Below are positions 22,944 through 36,387 of a DNA stretch of 64,000 bases, in pieces. The notes under the pieces are model-generated. The model saw nothing but the letters and a program-made list of their open reading frames with translations. It had not been told where the DNA came from and did not search any database. The first letter of the stretch is position 1. Each line of letters begins with the position of its first letter. The position numbers and the translations under genes were made by a program. The stretch spans positions 9,238,453 through 9,302,452 of the forward strand of contig CM063256.1 of NCBI GenBank assembly GCA_032158295.1, given 5' to 3'. Origin of the DNA: Pycnopodia helianthoides. Its lineage: Eukaryota; Echinodermata; Asteroidea; Forcipulatida; Asteriidae.

Positions 22944-24141
22944 ATAACTTTGTATTGTAAATATGCGTATCACAAAAGCTTGAACACTGAGGGCGCACTT
23001 GGGTTGCCTACACAATTATACAAGAGCAAAAACGTAAATTAATATCCCGGTTGTTGTTTGGGGGGGGGGGGGTTCCCCAACATGTTTTTTGGACTGGGGA
23101 TGACCAATAATAATAACACAGACACTGAACCCCTCCGTCCTTCCTTAAGTCAAGGATCCACTCTTGATGTTATAAAAATGTGATATGGCGTAAAAGTAGT
23201 TATGATACATTATGTGTTTCATTTCAACAGACGAAATTAATTGAAAAACCACTCCCCTCCCAGTTTTCAACGCGGATCTTAGTGCACCAAACTGAATAGG
23301 AAAACATTGATGGTGTTTGGTGGTCGATATGGGGTAAGGTCTGCCCCCATTTTGTGTCTTCATGTGGTTTGGAGTCTCGGGATTTCTTTAGATAATTTTA
23401 GGGGGGTACTTATGTACAAGGGGTAAGTTTTGAAACATTGGGGGGGGGGACCCTCTACCCCATATCAGGCATGGTATAAATGTAGGGCCAAACTGATTAC
23501 CACGCTTGTAAACACACAACTAAGTATTTAATTATGACAAGTTTTCACATTCTATGATTTAACTTTTGAGGAGACTTGATAAGATGTTGGCTTCAAAGTT
23601 GGTTCAATTTGGCACGGGAAGTGGAAGGAAGCTTCATGAAAACTGGCAGCAAGCTAGTCGTTTTGAATAATAACACATTTTCTGGGGATAGTTAGCAAGA
23701 ATTCTCAACGGCTGCCCTTCCCAAATATGACACATTTTGGTTCAAACTACAATTTTCAGTATTAGCATAAAAATCGAGAGACTTCTGGATAATGATTTTG
23801 TCACTATAATGTTGATGGTTTTAATACCAAGGTCAATCGGAGTTTAGTGCGGCTCACCAATATATGTCATTGCACAATGAAGTGCGTACCAAGAGTTAAC
23901 CCTTTCATAATTGGGTTCAACTTAAGTAATTTTCGCTTTGTGCGAATTTAAGTATTGACAATAGCCTCAGAAGTTCTTTCCTCGGAACGAAATAAAAATA
24001 TATCAGGCTGCTGAATTATATTATGAATTGGGAGCTCTTATTTAATTACCTCTGCTGTGTGAATAACTTATCATATCATATGCCCGTTTTTATGGAGTAC
24101 TTGAAAAACATTGATAAACAGAATGCAAGAACTGGTTCAAG
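22944..24141. other. 3' flank of gene B, no gene seen
   Basis: Aligns with about 330-1831 downstream of gene A. Carries short G runs at 23060 and 23440. No coding exon. Confidence 0.5.
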
Positions 24142-24342
24142 TTAGGGCAGACACTGGAGGGCAATTTTCTCAGCATTATTTGTACACCACCGAGTAAGGT
24201 CAACAGCGTTAATTGACTTTGGCCCCTTGTCTGTTTGTATGTAAACTGGACTTGGTATGAGGCCGCTGGCACCATCGCACTCCTTGATGAACTCTCGCAT
24301 GAGAAGAAAATTGTAGTTTTCCTCATTGCTGCATGGCTGTGC
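24142..24342 (-). CDS. gene B exon 7, terminal exon (66 codons plus stop)
   Basis: AQPCSNEENYNFLLMREF, IQTD, VDLTRWCTNNAEKIALQCLP, stop TAA. Three codons shorter than gene A. Confidence 0.75.
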   Translation of the reverse strand, partial: AQPCSNEENYNFLLMREFIKECDGASGLIPSPVYIQTDKGPKSINAVDLTRWCTNNAEKIALQCLP

Positions 24343-24915
24343 CTGAAAAGGAAAGAAATAGAGACGTCTTTTAGTATACTCCACAAACTCTAAGATGACA
24401 GTCCAGCTCAACAAGTCTCGACTAGATCTGAACTTGCGTGAGCAAGAACCCCGAAGACAAATCAAGGTCTGGTCACCCATGCCAAGACCCGGGTCATACG
24501 AGCCCACTCTGTTATGGGAATAGGGGGTCGCTTATGGTATCCTTATGGTTTCACATTCAGTTCTGCGTGGAGTTTTGATGAGTTGAAATCAGACTGTGCT
24601 GCGGGGAGAATGTTTGCCTAAGTCTCTTAAACACCTTGGTATGAATGTTTACACAGTGAGGAAAACTTACGTAATGTAAAAGGTAAATGGCTGCACGAAC
24701 CAGATACTTTGGGGAGGGGACCCAGGTGACAGATCGACCCCCCTTATACACTAAATCGGCTACCAGGAGCAAAATATATCTTGTTGTGTAATAAATCAAT
24801 GGTGATATATATATTTTTTTATTTATTTATTTATTTTTTTTTTTTTTAACACACTGCAGTCAGATTTTTTTGCCTCACCGCAGAGGGGTGTAGGGTAGTA
24901 TTGAGTCTTCCTTAC

Positions 24916-25074
24916 CTGTAACATAACCTTTAGTAGCTCGTCAGTAGAACTGAGTTTTTTTTCGCGGAGAAATTTTTTGATTTTTTTCTTTACTTTTCCC
25001 TTCCATGAACTCATATCACTTCCTGGGTACATATCTAAAACAGGAAATTCTACCTCTGCGTCATCCTGTGGGCC
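24916..25074 (-). CDS. gene B exon 6, module part 2' (53 codons)
   Basis: GPQDDAEVEFPVLDMYPG start, lysine-rich middle, DELLKVMLQ end at CAG/GTAAGG. Borders identical to gene A exon 6. Confidence 0.75.
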
Positions 25075-25429
25075 CTGTATATATTTGGGGGAAAACAAAA
25101 TAATGTATTCAAAATTCACGATGTGCCTATTGGTCTGAATTGGTGGTTCAAAATGTCGTTTAGGTAGAGTGGGGGTTCCCCCGTTCACCAGTCGCCCAGC
25201 CAGAATAGGCCGCTATCGTTGAGGTCAAACAATGGAAACTTGTTTCCTTTTACCTCCGTGGTGGCATGCACTGTTTGATCTTGTGACGTTATGATGGAAA
25301 GGGTTTGTTGATTTGTTTAGTTTTTTTTTTGTGTTCTGTGTGTGCGTGTTTTTCTGTGCCTTTCCAATGCCGTCGTGTTTGGTAGTAACAATTTGAGATT
25401 ATATTTTTATTATTTCATTTTTTAATTTA

Positions 25430-25800
25430 TGTTAGTGTTGTTATTATTTATATAAATATCTTGACGGCGTTGCTTTAGGTTTTGTATGCTACCTAACTGG
25501 AGGGCATGATTGTACGACTCATAATCGTTAGATAAGAAAAGCCTACAGGCTCTTTTTTGAATAAGTTCCAGTGCGTTTTGTTGTTCTAAAGTAAGACTTG
25601 AGTGCCAGACTTGGACAGCATATTCTAATAGTGGTCAAAAGAAACCAGCCTAAATAGTGACAAGGTCTGTGATCGCTAGTCGAAACCTCCCAAGAGTTAG
25701 TTAACATAACCGTTCACTAGCTTTACTGACAATGTCGTTGATAATGTCCCATTTAAGATTGTAGGTCACTTTATGCCAAGTATTTTGAGGACTTCCCTTG
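25430..25800 (-). mobile_element. truncated non-LTR retrotransposon remnant
   Basis: The minus strand reads, with frame breaks, PLLEYAVQVWHSSL, LELIQKRACRLFLSNDYESY and further LINE-like sequence, the region just after the reverse transcriptase in several LINE clades. Lies in gene B intron 5; the matching gene A intron lacks it. Confidence 0.65.
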
Positions 25801-25930
25801 ATTGAAGTTCATGACCAGCCAATCAAAATGAATTTAGTGGAGCGGGGGGGGGGGATCAACAATACTAACCGTCCTGGCATATGTGTTTTAGCAATGTTTC
25901 TATTGTTTGTTTTGTAAATTTCAACTGTAC

Positions 25931-26167
25931 CTGCCGCCTAGTCTTCTTCATCACTTCCTTTAAGAGTTTGTCCGCCTCCTTGCAAGTGTCTCTGCATTTC
26001 TTCAGAGCTTCATTCGAACTTTGGTCGACAGTCTGCAATAGGGACACTTCAAGTTCCAGGTGGGATTTGCGTAGATTCTTGCTCGGGTCCCGAGTCCCTT
26101 CTGCCATCTTGTTCTCTGCTTCCTTTTGGTCAGAATCTACCCTGCTCTGTCGAATTACTGCCAGCAT
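25931..26167 (-). CDS. gene B exon 5, module part 1' (79 codons)
   Basis: MLAVIRQSRV start, SKNLRKSHLELEVSLLQ, KCRDTCKEADKLL, end MKKTRRQ at CAG/GTACAG. Uninterrupted. Confidence 0.75.
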
Positions 26168-26438
26168 CTGATTTCAGAAAAATCATTGCCAAAAGTTGCC
26201 AATCATTGCCAAAAGTTGCATTAAGTAACACAAATTGTTTGCGCATAAAGGAAACTGTGAGCCCTGCACAATCTATTGGACATTCTGTTGCTTCTAAAAA
26301 GGTTTAACACTTAATCAAATCAAAGAGCACAACGTAATGTTTTTTATTCTCTTCTCTGTCCTTTCTAAAGTTTATATCATACGATACAGACATGTTTTAG
26401 AGGATTTTGATTCAAACATAACACTTGTTCTTTTTTAC

Positions 26439-26567
26439 CTCGAGTAGCTTCCAGGTACTACCCATCCTCACGATGAAATCCTCATGACCAGTTAGTAACC
26501 CCAAAAGTTCGTCTGCCTTTTTAGTCTCGTCCCTCTCCTGTCTTGAAGACGCTTGTCCTGAATACTG
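26439..26567 (-). CDS. gene B exon 4b (43 codons)
   Basis: Ends DFIVRMGSTWKLLE before GTAAAA, matching gene C's DFVCRIRSTWKFIE. In gene C this is fused to 4a; here a 100-base intron (26568-26667) separates them, so an intron was gained or lost between paralogues. Confidence 0.75.
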
Positions 26568-26667
26568 CTAATGGTTAACAATTTAAGTTAGAAGATAAGA
26601 TTGAAAAGTCAAAGTTATTTTTGTTAAATGATCGTTGAAAGAATTACGCCCAAAACATTAACTGTAC

Positions 26668-26907
26668 CTTCAAATCAGCCACCAGCTCGTCCACCTTCTC
26701 TCGCAATTTAGATGACTCTTCCATGGCGTCGAAAAAGAAAATGCATATCTCTTCAACTTTATCGGTGCACTGGCGGGCCAGTTCCACCGGATCCTTAGTT
26801 ATGATCAAGATTTGTTTTTGTGTCTGTATCCCGTTGTGTTTGACATGATTGACCAGAGTGTAGAATGTTTCCAGGAAGTCGTTCTTGGAGTTATAGCCCG
26901 GCTGTAC
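26668..26907 (-). CDS. gene B exon 4a, module part 3 (80 codons)
   Basis: VQPGYNSKNDF start, then DPVELARQCTDKVEEI and KVDELVADLK at a GTACAG donor. Matches the first 80 codons of gene C exon 4. Absent from gene A. Confidence 0.75.
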
Positions 26908-28471
26908 CTGGAGAAGATAATGATCCCCCCAAAATAGAAGGAAACAAAATAATAATAATGAAAACATTATTATAATAATAACAAAAAAGTTGAGTTTGTC
27001 TAAGATTATAAGCACCTGCTGATGTGTTTTGTGTTTGCTTGCTTGAAGTTGTTTGGGTGCTAAACAGTGTGCTTTACAAGGGTATACCCACTACTACTCA
27101 CCAGTCCTCTAATCTTCCTTTTTTTCCCGTACGTACTTGTCCAACATATAATAGCTCCGCTTGCCTCTATTAAAGACAACGATCCTCAGCATCCTTCGCA
27201 CTTTAATAATTGGACTGCGATAGGTATTAAACGGACGAAAGACTTATTGTAACCATTGCATCTAACTTACCTGAACAAGTTTCATGAAGAGATTTGGATA
27301 GTGCTCTTCAAAGTTAATCTCAAAGTATGATTGAAGTTTGTCTTGAAGTACTTCCTCTATTCTCAAGGAATCCTTCTCCCCAAAGACAAGAGGAAAATAT
27401 TGTTTTTTCCTCTCTTCTTGTATACCAAGTTCGCCTTTCTAATATAAAGAAAAGGGGGAAAATATTTACAAAATACTCTGACATAAATGTTGCTCATTTC
27501 ATTTTCAATATTACTTATTGCTTCAAACTCTTCAATCAAAATTAGCTGGTGCAAGAAGGTACGACAAATAATAATTTTGAAAGCTTGTCACAAGCGTGCA
27601 CATTGTGGCCTTGCATTTTAGAATGTCATTGTTCATGTGCATTTTTTGTCCTCTTGTATTTGTATGTGTTAAGCTATTCAATTATTTATATAGTCACTGA
27701 CAGAAGCAAACGAGTGAAAAATTTAACCTTCCGTGGTGCCATCAGGGACTTTTCAAGTGTCGGTTTTTAGTTAAATAATCAGTACCTCGCCATTTTTTTG
27801 TTTTGTTTAAATCTAAATGAATCAAAGTTCCTTAGCTTCGCCTAGCCAAGCCTAGCCAAACCTAGCCAAACAGCATGCCAATTGTCTTGTTACCATCATG
27901 GTTGTTTTTCACACAAAACAAGAAATTAATGACCTTGTTTTTCCATAGGAATTGGTATTCCCATAGGAATTGTACAGCATTCACTTAGCATTGGACCTAA
28001 AAGTCACTAGTGAAGTGAACCATTTGGTGTTCAAATGGCTTCGCGGTGGAACTGTAGAGGGGGTATATCAAGGTGCCAAATGAGTGAGACTGTGCGTACC
28101 GGACTAGTGGGAAAGACCATTCAAAATTGATTAGGGGATTATTCGGTAAACAAACATAGGTGCTAATTCCATGAGTTGCAGAGGCTAAGGGAAAGTAAAG
28201 TGGTATAAACTATAAATAGAAACACATGTGGGCTAATTTCAAAGGAAAATTGGCTAGAATTTATTTCTATTGGTCATATGGGTTTGTATCTAATAGTTTA
28301 AGCGATTTAAACGTGATTGTGCTTCTCAAAAACATGTATTACACGCAATATCAAAACGTACACTTAAAAAGTTCCTGTTGTTGAGAGTGTGTGATTTTTT
28401 TTTTGATGGTGTCACGCAGGGTTTTAAACTAGAATATTTTCTCAGTGTTACCATATCTTTATTAATAATAC
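26908..28471. other. gene B introns around exon 3
   Basis: Apart from exon 3, nothing coding is seen. 27838-27870 holds a short CCTAGCCAA tandem repeat. About 800 bases (27720-28440) have no counterpart in the shorter gene A intron 2. Confidence 0.5.
27271..27438 (-). CDS. gene B exon 3, module part 2 (56 codons)
   Basis: ERKKQYFPL block and HYPNLFMKLVQ end. Same length as gene A exon 3; gene C's is one codon shorter. AG acceptor and GTAAG donor present. Confidence 0.75.
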
Positions 28472-28852
28472 CTCAAACTTGACAATGATGTGGTCCAACA
28501 GAGGGCGTAATTTCACACAGCAGTCTATGGCAGCGTACATCTCTACTATGGAACAGCCTTTGATTGAACTTTCCTCCCGTCCATCCAGTATGAGCTCTCC
28601 TTCGTTGTTCTGAAATCTCTCTTCTAGTACTTTCTTCTCCATTGCGAAGTGTTGCGCCCATGCCTGCCCGAAGAAGGTGTTCTGGTGTAAAATGGTCAAA
28701 ATGTCTCGCTTGATCGTCTTGCAGTCCAAAGCAAATGTGTCGTTGTCCGTGTCTCGACTGTTCAGACCGTTCACAAAGGATCGTGGTTTCACCTCTCGAT
28801 GCAAGCAATCACTCGGCCGCTGTGAACAGCAGATGTCTATTTCTGCAAGGAT
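28472..28852 (-). CDS. gene B exon 2, module part 1 (127 codons)
   Basis: ILAEIDICCS start, intact to KFE/GTATTA. Only scattered substitutions versus gene A 5837-6217 (for example KTIKRD for KKIKRD), with no indel. Confidence 0.75.
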
Positions 28853-29095
28853 CTAAATTATTCAATCGGATACCAATCAACAACATATGGGATTATCGTA
28901 ATTTTCGTATTTGTTTATGTGCTGGAATGTCTACGCATTCAAACCGAGGACTTTTACAAAAGGGATCCGGGAAAATGAAAAACCGGGGACAATCCTCGCT
29001 TTTCTTTCGTCGACAAAACCAATGGAGACGTCGCAAAAAAAAAAATCAAAACAATGGGAGCACAAAGGGGTGTCCTCGGTTCACACCATTCACAA

Positions 29096-29097
<2 letters not shown>

Positions 29098-29191
<94 letters not shown>

Positions 29192-29345
29192 ACACAGAAG
29201 GGCATATGTGGGGTCCTGACAACAATGGAACAATGGACCCCACAAGGTCATTTCAATAGGAACAATTGGGCCCCACAAGGGAATTCTTCAGAAAAGGGAA
29301 TAATAGAACAACAATAGCAGTACCCCACAAACCGGATCCGTAAGG

Positions 29346-29393
<48 letters not shown>

Positions 29394-29547
29394 ACACAGA
29401 AGGGCATATGTGGGGTCCTGACAACAATGGAACAATGGACCCCACAAGGTCATTTCAATAGGAACAATTGGGCCCCACAAGGGAATTCTTCAGAAAAGGG
29501 AATAATAGAACAACAATAGCAGTACCCCACAAACCGGATCCGTAAGG

Positions 29548-29595
<48 letters not shown>

Positions 29596-29943
29596 ACACA
29601 CAGAAGGGCATATGTGGGGTCCTGACAACAATGGAACAATGGACCCCACAAGGTCATTTCAATAGGAACAATTGGGCCCCACAAGGGAATTCTTCAGAAA
29701 AGGGAATAATAGAACAACAATAGCAGTACCCCACAAACCGGATCCGTAAGGATGTGTGTGTGTGTGTGTGTGTGTGTGGATGTGTGTACACACAGAAGGG
29801 CATATGTGGGGTCCTGACAACAATGGAACAATGGACCCCACAAGGTCATTTCAATAGGAACAATTGGGCCCCACAAGGGAATTCTTCAGAAAAGGGAATA
29901 ATAGAACAACAATAGCAGTACCCCACAAACCGGATCCGTAAGG

Positions 29944-29980
<37 letters not shown>
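29098..29980. repeat. GT runs separated by near-identical ~203-bp units in gene B intron 1
   Basis: Four near-identical units, beginning near 29189, 29391, 29595 and 29788 (ACACAGAAGGGCATATGTGG to CCGGATCCGTAAGGATG), are separated by (GT)n runs of about 10 to 45 repeats. The outer flanks match gene A intron 1, so the block was inserted or amplified in B only. Predicted HTHT/CVCV frames here are not genes. Confidence 0.9.
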
Positions 29981-29982
<2 letters not shown>

Positions 29983-30379
29983 TTTGTAGTGACATTCAAA
30001 CCGAGAACTTACAACAGAAGGGACAATAGGTCCACGTTTGTTACTACAAAGGACAACAATTGGGTCCACGTTTGTCAGGACAAAGAGTTGAACAAAGGAT
30101 GTCCACGATTGGAGGTCATTACACACTTGCGTGTGTGTTGGTGTGTGGTGTGAATGGGTGGATCTTTCTAGTTGGGTCTTCCCCCTGCCTTTTCAGCTCC
30201 AGTATTTGAGTCTCATAATGGGCCATAGATTGAAAGAAAAAGCTAGAACCTTGGAGGTTTTCCATCCCAAGTCAGACTGCAACGGGAGTCCATTACATTA
30301 TCGAACCACAAATTACTTTGATTTTTGCAAATGTTATTTGTTATTGATTTGAAAATTAAAAGCAAAAAGATCATCATAC

Positions 30380-32205
30380 CTTAAGGAACTTTGATCGTGG
30401 CGTTTGTTTGCAGAACTTTTTCTCAATCAGTCGTAATACCTCCAAACTGGCAACAAGGCTTCCACATCTAACTGCCTCACAGTATGACTCGATACAATCA
30501 GAATTGACTTGAATCTGACTGGGGCCATGTTGAGATGTGTTTTTCCCAAGATTGAAATGGGCGAAAGCTAAAGCCGTATCAGACAGCAATTTTTTACACC
30601 GGATTAAATGCAGACCTTGCTTTCTTGCCTCATAAACATTCCGGCGAGCCTTCTCGTAACAATCTCTGACAGCCTCTGTTGGTTCCTTGCTTAGTTCTTT
30701 TTCACGGCCCCATTTTAGATACGCTTCCGCAAGGTAGCGTGGAATGTCTGGATTGCTTTTGGGATCCAACTCTTCCAATTTCTGTATAGCCTTTTTAAAG
30801 TCCAAGTTCTGAAAGTGCAAAATACCAAGACGTAGGTTTTCTTTTCTTTCTTTCAGGTAGTGATAGCATATCTTAAATGCAGTTGCTCCTTCTTTTTTTT
30901 TGTCTTTCTCCTCTTAGTTCCCATCTGCACGATGTTTCATTTAGGTATTCAAACGGTTGAAGTAAATCCATTACCTTTTGCCACATGTTTATGTTTGAAG
31001 AAGACCCTATCTTAGCGCAGTCATGGAAAATGGTTAATTGGTTTGATTTTGAATAGTGTCCCGACTTCTAAAGAATGTCTTCGTAACAAAGCCTCTTATC
31101 GTCATCATTTTCTTTTTGACCTGCTAGTAGTTGCGCCCTCTTCAAAGCAGCTACAATATGCATCGGTTCGATCGTTAGACATTTATCCAACTCAGCTCGG
31201 GCTTCTTTTAGCAGAGTTGTTTTATCTTCAGGTTTGCTATTATAAGCCTTATCGTTGTAGCACAATGCCAGTTGGTGGTGACTTTCAGGAACATTATGGT
31301 TAGATTCTGCCTTAAAGATAGCCTCATACTTTGATATAGCTTCATCTAAGAGTTTATGATCTTTGCGTCCTTCAACTCTGTAAAATCTCATCAAGTTGTT
31401 AAAAACAACTTCCACATCGGGAGCCTTAACATGTGCCTCTTCTAGGAGGTCACGGGCCTCGTCTATTCTGTCTTTGCGTCGATTAAAATTCATTCCTAGG
31501 TATGATTTGCCATATTGGTACATGTCGTTTACTTTGATCAGTTTCTCGCAGTATTCCATCTCATTGTCCATGAGCTTCTTGCCGTCTTCGTCCATTTTTT
31601 CATATGTCATCCAAAGAGGTATCTCAAATCGCAATTTCCTCCCAGTCCCTAGTAAAGCTCCAAATAGAAAACCAGCATTATCCGGAAACTGTTGGAGTGC
31701 CTCCTCGTAGATCTGCAGAGACCTTGTAACCATGGTAGGCCCCAAACGCGTTAGAGCACTCGCCAATAGCGTGTTTACAACAAGTCCATCTGTTTCGGAA
31801 CTTTTTCCTAAACCCTTCAGCTTGTTCATGAGTTTGTCTACCTCTTTGGTATTATGAGATTTGTGTTCTATCCATATGCGGTTGAGTAGTGCCACCCGTC
31901 TGTAGCCAGGCTGCAGCGTTGTTTCTGTTCGGTTTTCTATATAATGATCTGCCTCGCCCAGAAATGCCCTTGCTTTACTGACTTCCGAAGTTAACCTGCG
32001 GTCGGATACCTCCAGATACGCTCTAAACAGCAGTTGATCCACTCAAAGCAAGTCAGGGGACATATTCAGATCGTTGTCTATTTTACGTATGATCCCTTCA
32101 AAATCAGTTAGATCGCCAGCAGAAAGATTCCAGGTGAAATGACATGGTTGTTCTTTCCATGGCGGGTCTTCTTTTGTTGATTCAATATTTGAGGCCATGT
32201 TTAAA
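30380..32205 (-). pseudogene. gene B exon 1: IFIT-like TPR region with two stops and a frameshift
   Basis: MASNIE start, CHFTWNL motif, then a stop after about 51 codons. A 324-residue open stretch (32042-31071) holds SHHQLALCY and the surrounding helices. The final block, 30820-30380, runs from GILHFQNLDF to PRSKFLK at the donor AAG/GTATGA. Same domain content as gene A exon 1. Confidence 0.8.
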
Positions 32206-33885
32206 CTGTTGATAAAAATAATATGAATGTATTATTAAATCAATTTTGTTTTAGTTGTAAATTCATATCCCATACGTCTTCATTAGGAAGGCACATTTTG
32301 CTCATCAATTTAATTGGGTTGCATCCAAAACGCGCTGCTTCGGTTACAAAAGGCACATTCATCACAATTCAAGATCCAAATTCCGAAACGCGATTCAAGC
32401 ATTTTGAACGAGACAAACTGTCCCGTTCAGCAATAATTACTCCATTTTAACACGCGAATTGTGTGTATTTTAATGTAAAAATAAAAAATGAACAGTTATT
32501 TGTTGATATAAACGCATGGTACCAACCCCAAGGGTAAAAATACAGTGCAAAAAAAGTTAAATTGTTCTTAGAAGAACCTTCAGGTACAGTCGGGTCTTTT
32601 ACAGACCATCATTTTCACCACTGCAAAAAAAAAAAAAAAAAAAAAAACATCCTTTGCTATCACCGAGGACCCTCCCCATTACAGATGGTAAATTGGGGGG
32701 GGGGGGAAATAAATAAATAAATCTCTGAAATTGTCATTAGACCAACTGTAGGATACTGTCAAGACCCAAAAGTCTGGATTGGTCAACTTGAAGGAAACTT
32801 AAATGAGAAGAAATAACTTGTGTGTATATGCAGGCACTGTGCATTCACTTGGAAATGATGTACACAAAACACCTTAGGCTTGTTTGTTTAAGCATGCCAT
32901 TTCTCAACTGATCAAACAATTTCAAATTTTCCTGAAGAAATGTAAATCTGACATTACTCCAAATGTCCTAAATGTGGTCTCCAGTCCAACTGCGAAAACA
33001 ATCTCCTATATTGGGTGCACCCCACCAAATAGGAGAAAACAGAGCGTCGAGCTCATAATTTTTTTTAGGCCCTCAAAACATTATATATTTGACAGATTTG
33101 AGAGCTCCGAGGAAGTGTTTCAGTGTACAAATGTTGCCCAATTGTGACATGGGGGTTGTTGACTTCCAACCTTTTTAAAGATTGATGCTCGGACGTTTGA
33201 AAATTACACCTGTGTAGGGGTGTTTAAATTAGGAGGGAGAATAATAAAAGTTCAAGAGTCAATTCATAATTTTCCCTTTACTGTATAAAGCTGTGAGACT
33301 TCTGAGTAATTTTTGTTTATTTTAGACTATTTAGCATTTTGCACTGTAAGCTCTGGGAGTTTATTTAGTGGGGTGCCCCCTTGTAATAGCGGGAAAAGAG
33401 ACGGGCCGTGTCACTGTAGGCTGGTACCATTCAAAATGACCCCCTGACGTATTTGGGGAATCCCCAGTGTTTGTTTGGATAACGAGCAATATTGTAATTT
33501 TCTGGCTAGGAGGTGTACTGTTGTCGCCTTCTGAGTGAAATTATTGCCGCAACCAGTTAGTCATATCGACATAATTGAGGTGATTGGTTAGACAGTGAAT
33601 CGAACGAGACACGGGCAAGGTAGGCAAAGCAATAGTCACTCTTTGGCTTAGTCCCTTAGAGCAAGACAATTTTTACCGAGTTATTGTAATCCAGATCTGG
33701 ATTTGTCGTTTTGGTCACTTGTAAAATTTTGAATCGGTTTCAAAGAGAAAATGAAAAAAAAAAACAAGTCATACATGAAGTAAACATTTGTCTTTCTTGA
33801 AATACGAACAATTTTGTTTGAAGTCCTTTGCAACATTTTGTTCAATTTGTGTCAACTTGTGTCATGTTCATCCCCATATTTTAGC

Positions 33886-33899
33886 ATTTCCCACTTTCA
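33886..33899 (-). promoter_or_regulatory. IRF/NF-kB-like composite motif, inner copy
   Basis: TGAAAGTGGGAAAT on the minus strand, about 1.7 kb upstream of the gene B ATG. Conserved through duplication, so not independent of the copies at 13819 and 36388. Confidence 0.3.
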
Positions 33900-36387
33900 T
33901 CAAAATACAATATTCACAACTACTACCCGAAACAGATTCAAATAATTAACGGGAAAATTTCATTGGGGCCTTATTCTTTCAAGGTAACCATTAAATGCAA
34001 AATATATGAGTAAAACAATACGATAGAAAAACCAACAATGAAACGTGATTTAGCCAATACTGATCTTACTACCCATTATCTATGAATTTAATCGTTATTT
34101 TGTTAGACTCTGAACGCATGATATGAACGCGTGGCTTGTTCCAAGGCCAAATTTGGGGTCATGTGCAATATCAATGCATATGGATTGGAGTATACGGAAC
34201 ATTCAGTGTTGCGGTTACTATGGTTACGCTTACGTCACACCAAGGACTTTGACCCACAAAGCGTTTGAGCAGGGAACATACTTTACTGTTTTCACGACGA
34301 GACGGTCGGGTATGTTAAAGAGGGGCTGCAAATTTAAATTCAGAATCCTGATGCACTCATTTTCCAATAGCAAGAGTCCTTATGAAAACGGAAGGTATAT
34401 AACCTCATGTTAAAACGGTGTAAAATGCCACTGTGTTTGACACCCTTCAGTAATTTGTTTGTAACAGTAACAGTCATGATTTGTGGTTATCAACCATGTT
34501 TTTTGTTGAAGTTTTGGAGAAAAACAAAACAAAACACATTGGCCCCTAGAATTTAAAGACCCAAAGTCAGAGTTAACGTTGAAGTTTTAAATGTATTGAC
34601 TTGAAACTTATATCAAATATGCACAGACATGCATACTCATATAAAGAAATAAAACTCCTTATCCAGTTGAACGAGCTAAAACAATGAAAACTTCAGTGGC
34701 CCCTATAACTCCTTATTGCAGTGATGTATCTACTTGAATCTCATATCAAATTTTGTCATTGACATGCAGGTTGATATAAAAGAAGACAACTGAGAATTGT
34801 GATAGCCTTTCAAGTTGAGCGATATAAAACAATGAAAACCTTGAGTTGCCACAACTCATTTTTTTTGCAATGTTGTATATCAATTTGAACCTTGTAACAA
34901 ATATTGCAAATGACGTGCAGATTTATATTTCAAAAGAATAAAACTCATGATAATGACACTGTTTCCAGTTGAATGAGCTTTAAAAAAAAAATATGACAAG
35001 GTTTCAGAACATGTATGGTCCCAAAAGTACAAAATTTACAAATTTATAAGTATCTTATCTTTTGTTTTCACATTTGTAAAAAATCGAGCAAATCAACCCC
35101 TTAACCAACGAGTCACCATACACCCACGTAAATTTGTGCCCTTCCTAGTCAGCCCCACCCATCATGAGCCCCTCTGTCTCTCTCATATCAGACCAAGTAC
35201 ATGAAGGCAGTGGTCAAGTTCATACATGTATGTTAATGTCCCCACCCCTAATAACATCCAGTCGGCTAACATTTGTAGAGCAAATGACTGGTTTTCAGTC
35301 GTTGTTTTTTATCGGGCGATCGGCAGCTCGCCTTGTACCACCAATACAATAATTGTTAGCAAATTGTGGGTAACAAAGGAGTCAAACATAAACCGCATCT
35401 CTTCGTAAAAATACAAAAGAACGATCGCCTACTTTGATCCATTTGTATATATTTTACACATCAAAAGGATAACGTTGTTTGTCATGCTAATCAAGTTCAC
35501 TACATCATTCGTGCGCATCACTTCCTGATACGGTCATATTACTTCTTGCAATATTTGTTTATACAGTGTATTTTGTCACTAGTCACTTATTAAAAAAAGG
35601 TTATGCTCCAGGTGGTGTGGCGGTCTTTTCGCTTGTTAACACAAAGAGTAAACTAAACGTGTCATTTGACTATACTTGGCTTATATAAGTTCAATGTTAC
35701 GGTATTTTGAACTTTGCATCAAAAATCCTGAAAACGACCCATTGTGATAGCAGGAAAAGAGACAGGCCGTGCCACCTGCACTGTAGGCTGGTACCATCCA
35801 AAATGACCCCTGACGTATTCGGGGGAATCCCCGGATTTTGTTTGGATAACGAGCAATTTTGTAACTTGCTGGCTTGGGTGTGTGCTGTTGTCGCTTTCCG
35901 AGTGAAATTATTGAATGAAATCAGTTAGTCATATCGACATAATTGAGGTGATTGGTTAGACAGTGAATCGAACGAGACATGGGCAAGGTAGGCAATGCAA
36001 TAGTCCCTCTTAGTCTTAGTGCCATAGAGCAAGGAAATGTTACATAAACGAGTTATTAATATCCACGCAAGGTTTACTCTCGTTTCAGGGTTTGATTCTG
36101 GATGTTAACAAATACAATACAGATCTGGATCTGTCGTTTACGTCACTTGTAAAAAATTTAATCGGTTTTCAAACAAACAAATGAAAGAACACGTAATACA
36201 TGAAGTACACATTTGTTTTTCTTGAAAAGCGAAAAATGATGTTTAAAGCTGTTTGCAACATTTTTGTTCAGTTTGTGTCAGCTTGTGTCATGTTCATCCC
36301 CATGTAGAGAAACCGTGTTTCGACAACGTCGACCAAGTTCCATCCCTAGGAAACATCCGCCATAATTTACATGACTTTACATTTAGC

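Larger units (their letters stand above)
24142..32205 (-). pseudogene. gene B: IFIT-like gene with full C-terminal array, exon 1 broken
   Basis: Minus-strand exons are 32205-30380 (ATG at 32198), 28852-28472, 27438-27271, 26907-26668 (4a), 26567-26439 (4b), 26167-25931, 25074-24916 and 24342-24142. All borders are GT/AG and phase 0, and exons 2-7 are uninterrupted (about 504 residues). Exon 1 has an in-frame TGA at 32043-32045 (gene A has CGA), a TAG at 31068-31070 (A has CAG), and a net +1 shift in an A-run near 30890-30905. The two stops are C-to-T changes, not homopolymer slips, so exon 1 is probably truly inactive. The gene could still make a shorter product from an internal start. Confidence 0.7.

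Noticed and set aside
28735..30153. Frames reading CVCV or HTHT
   Set aside because: Translations of (GT)n runs.
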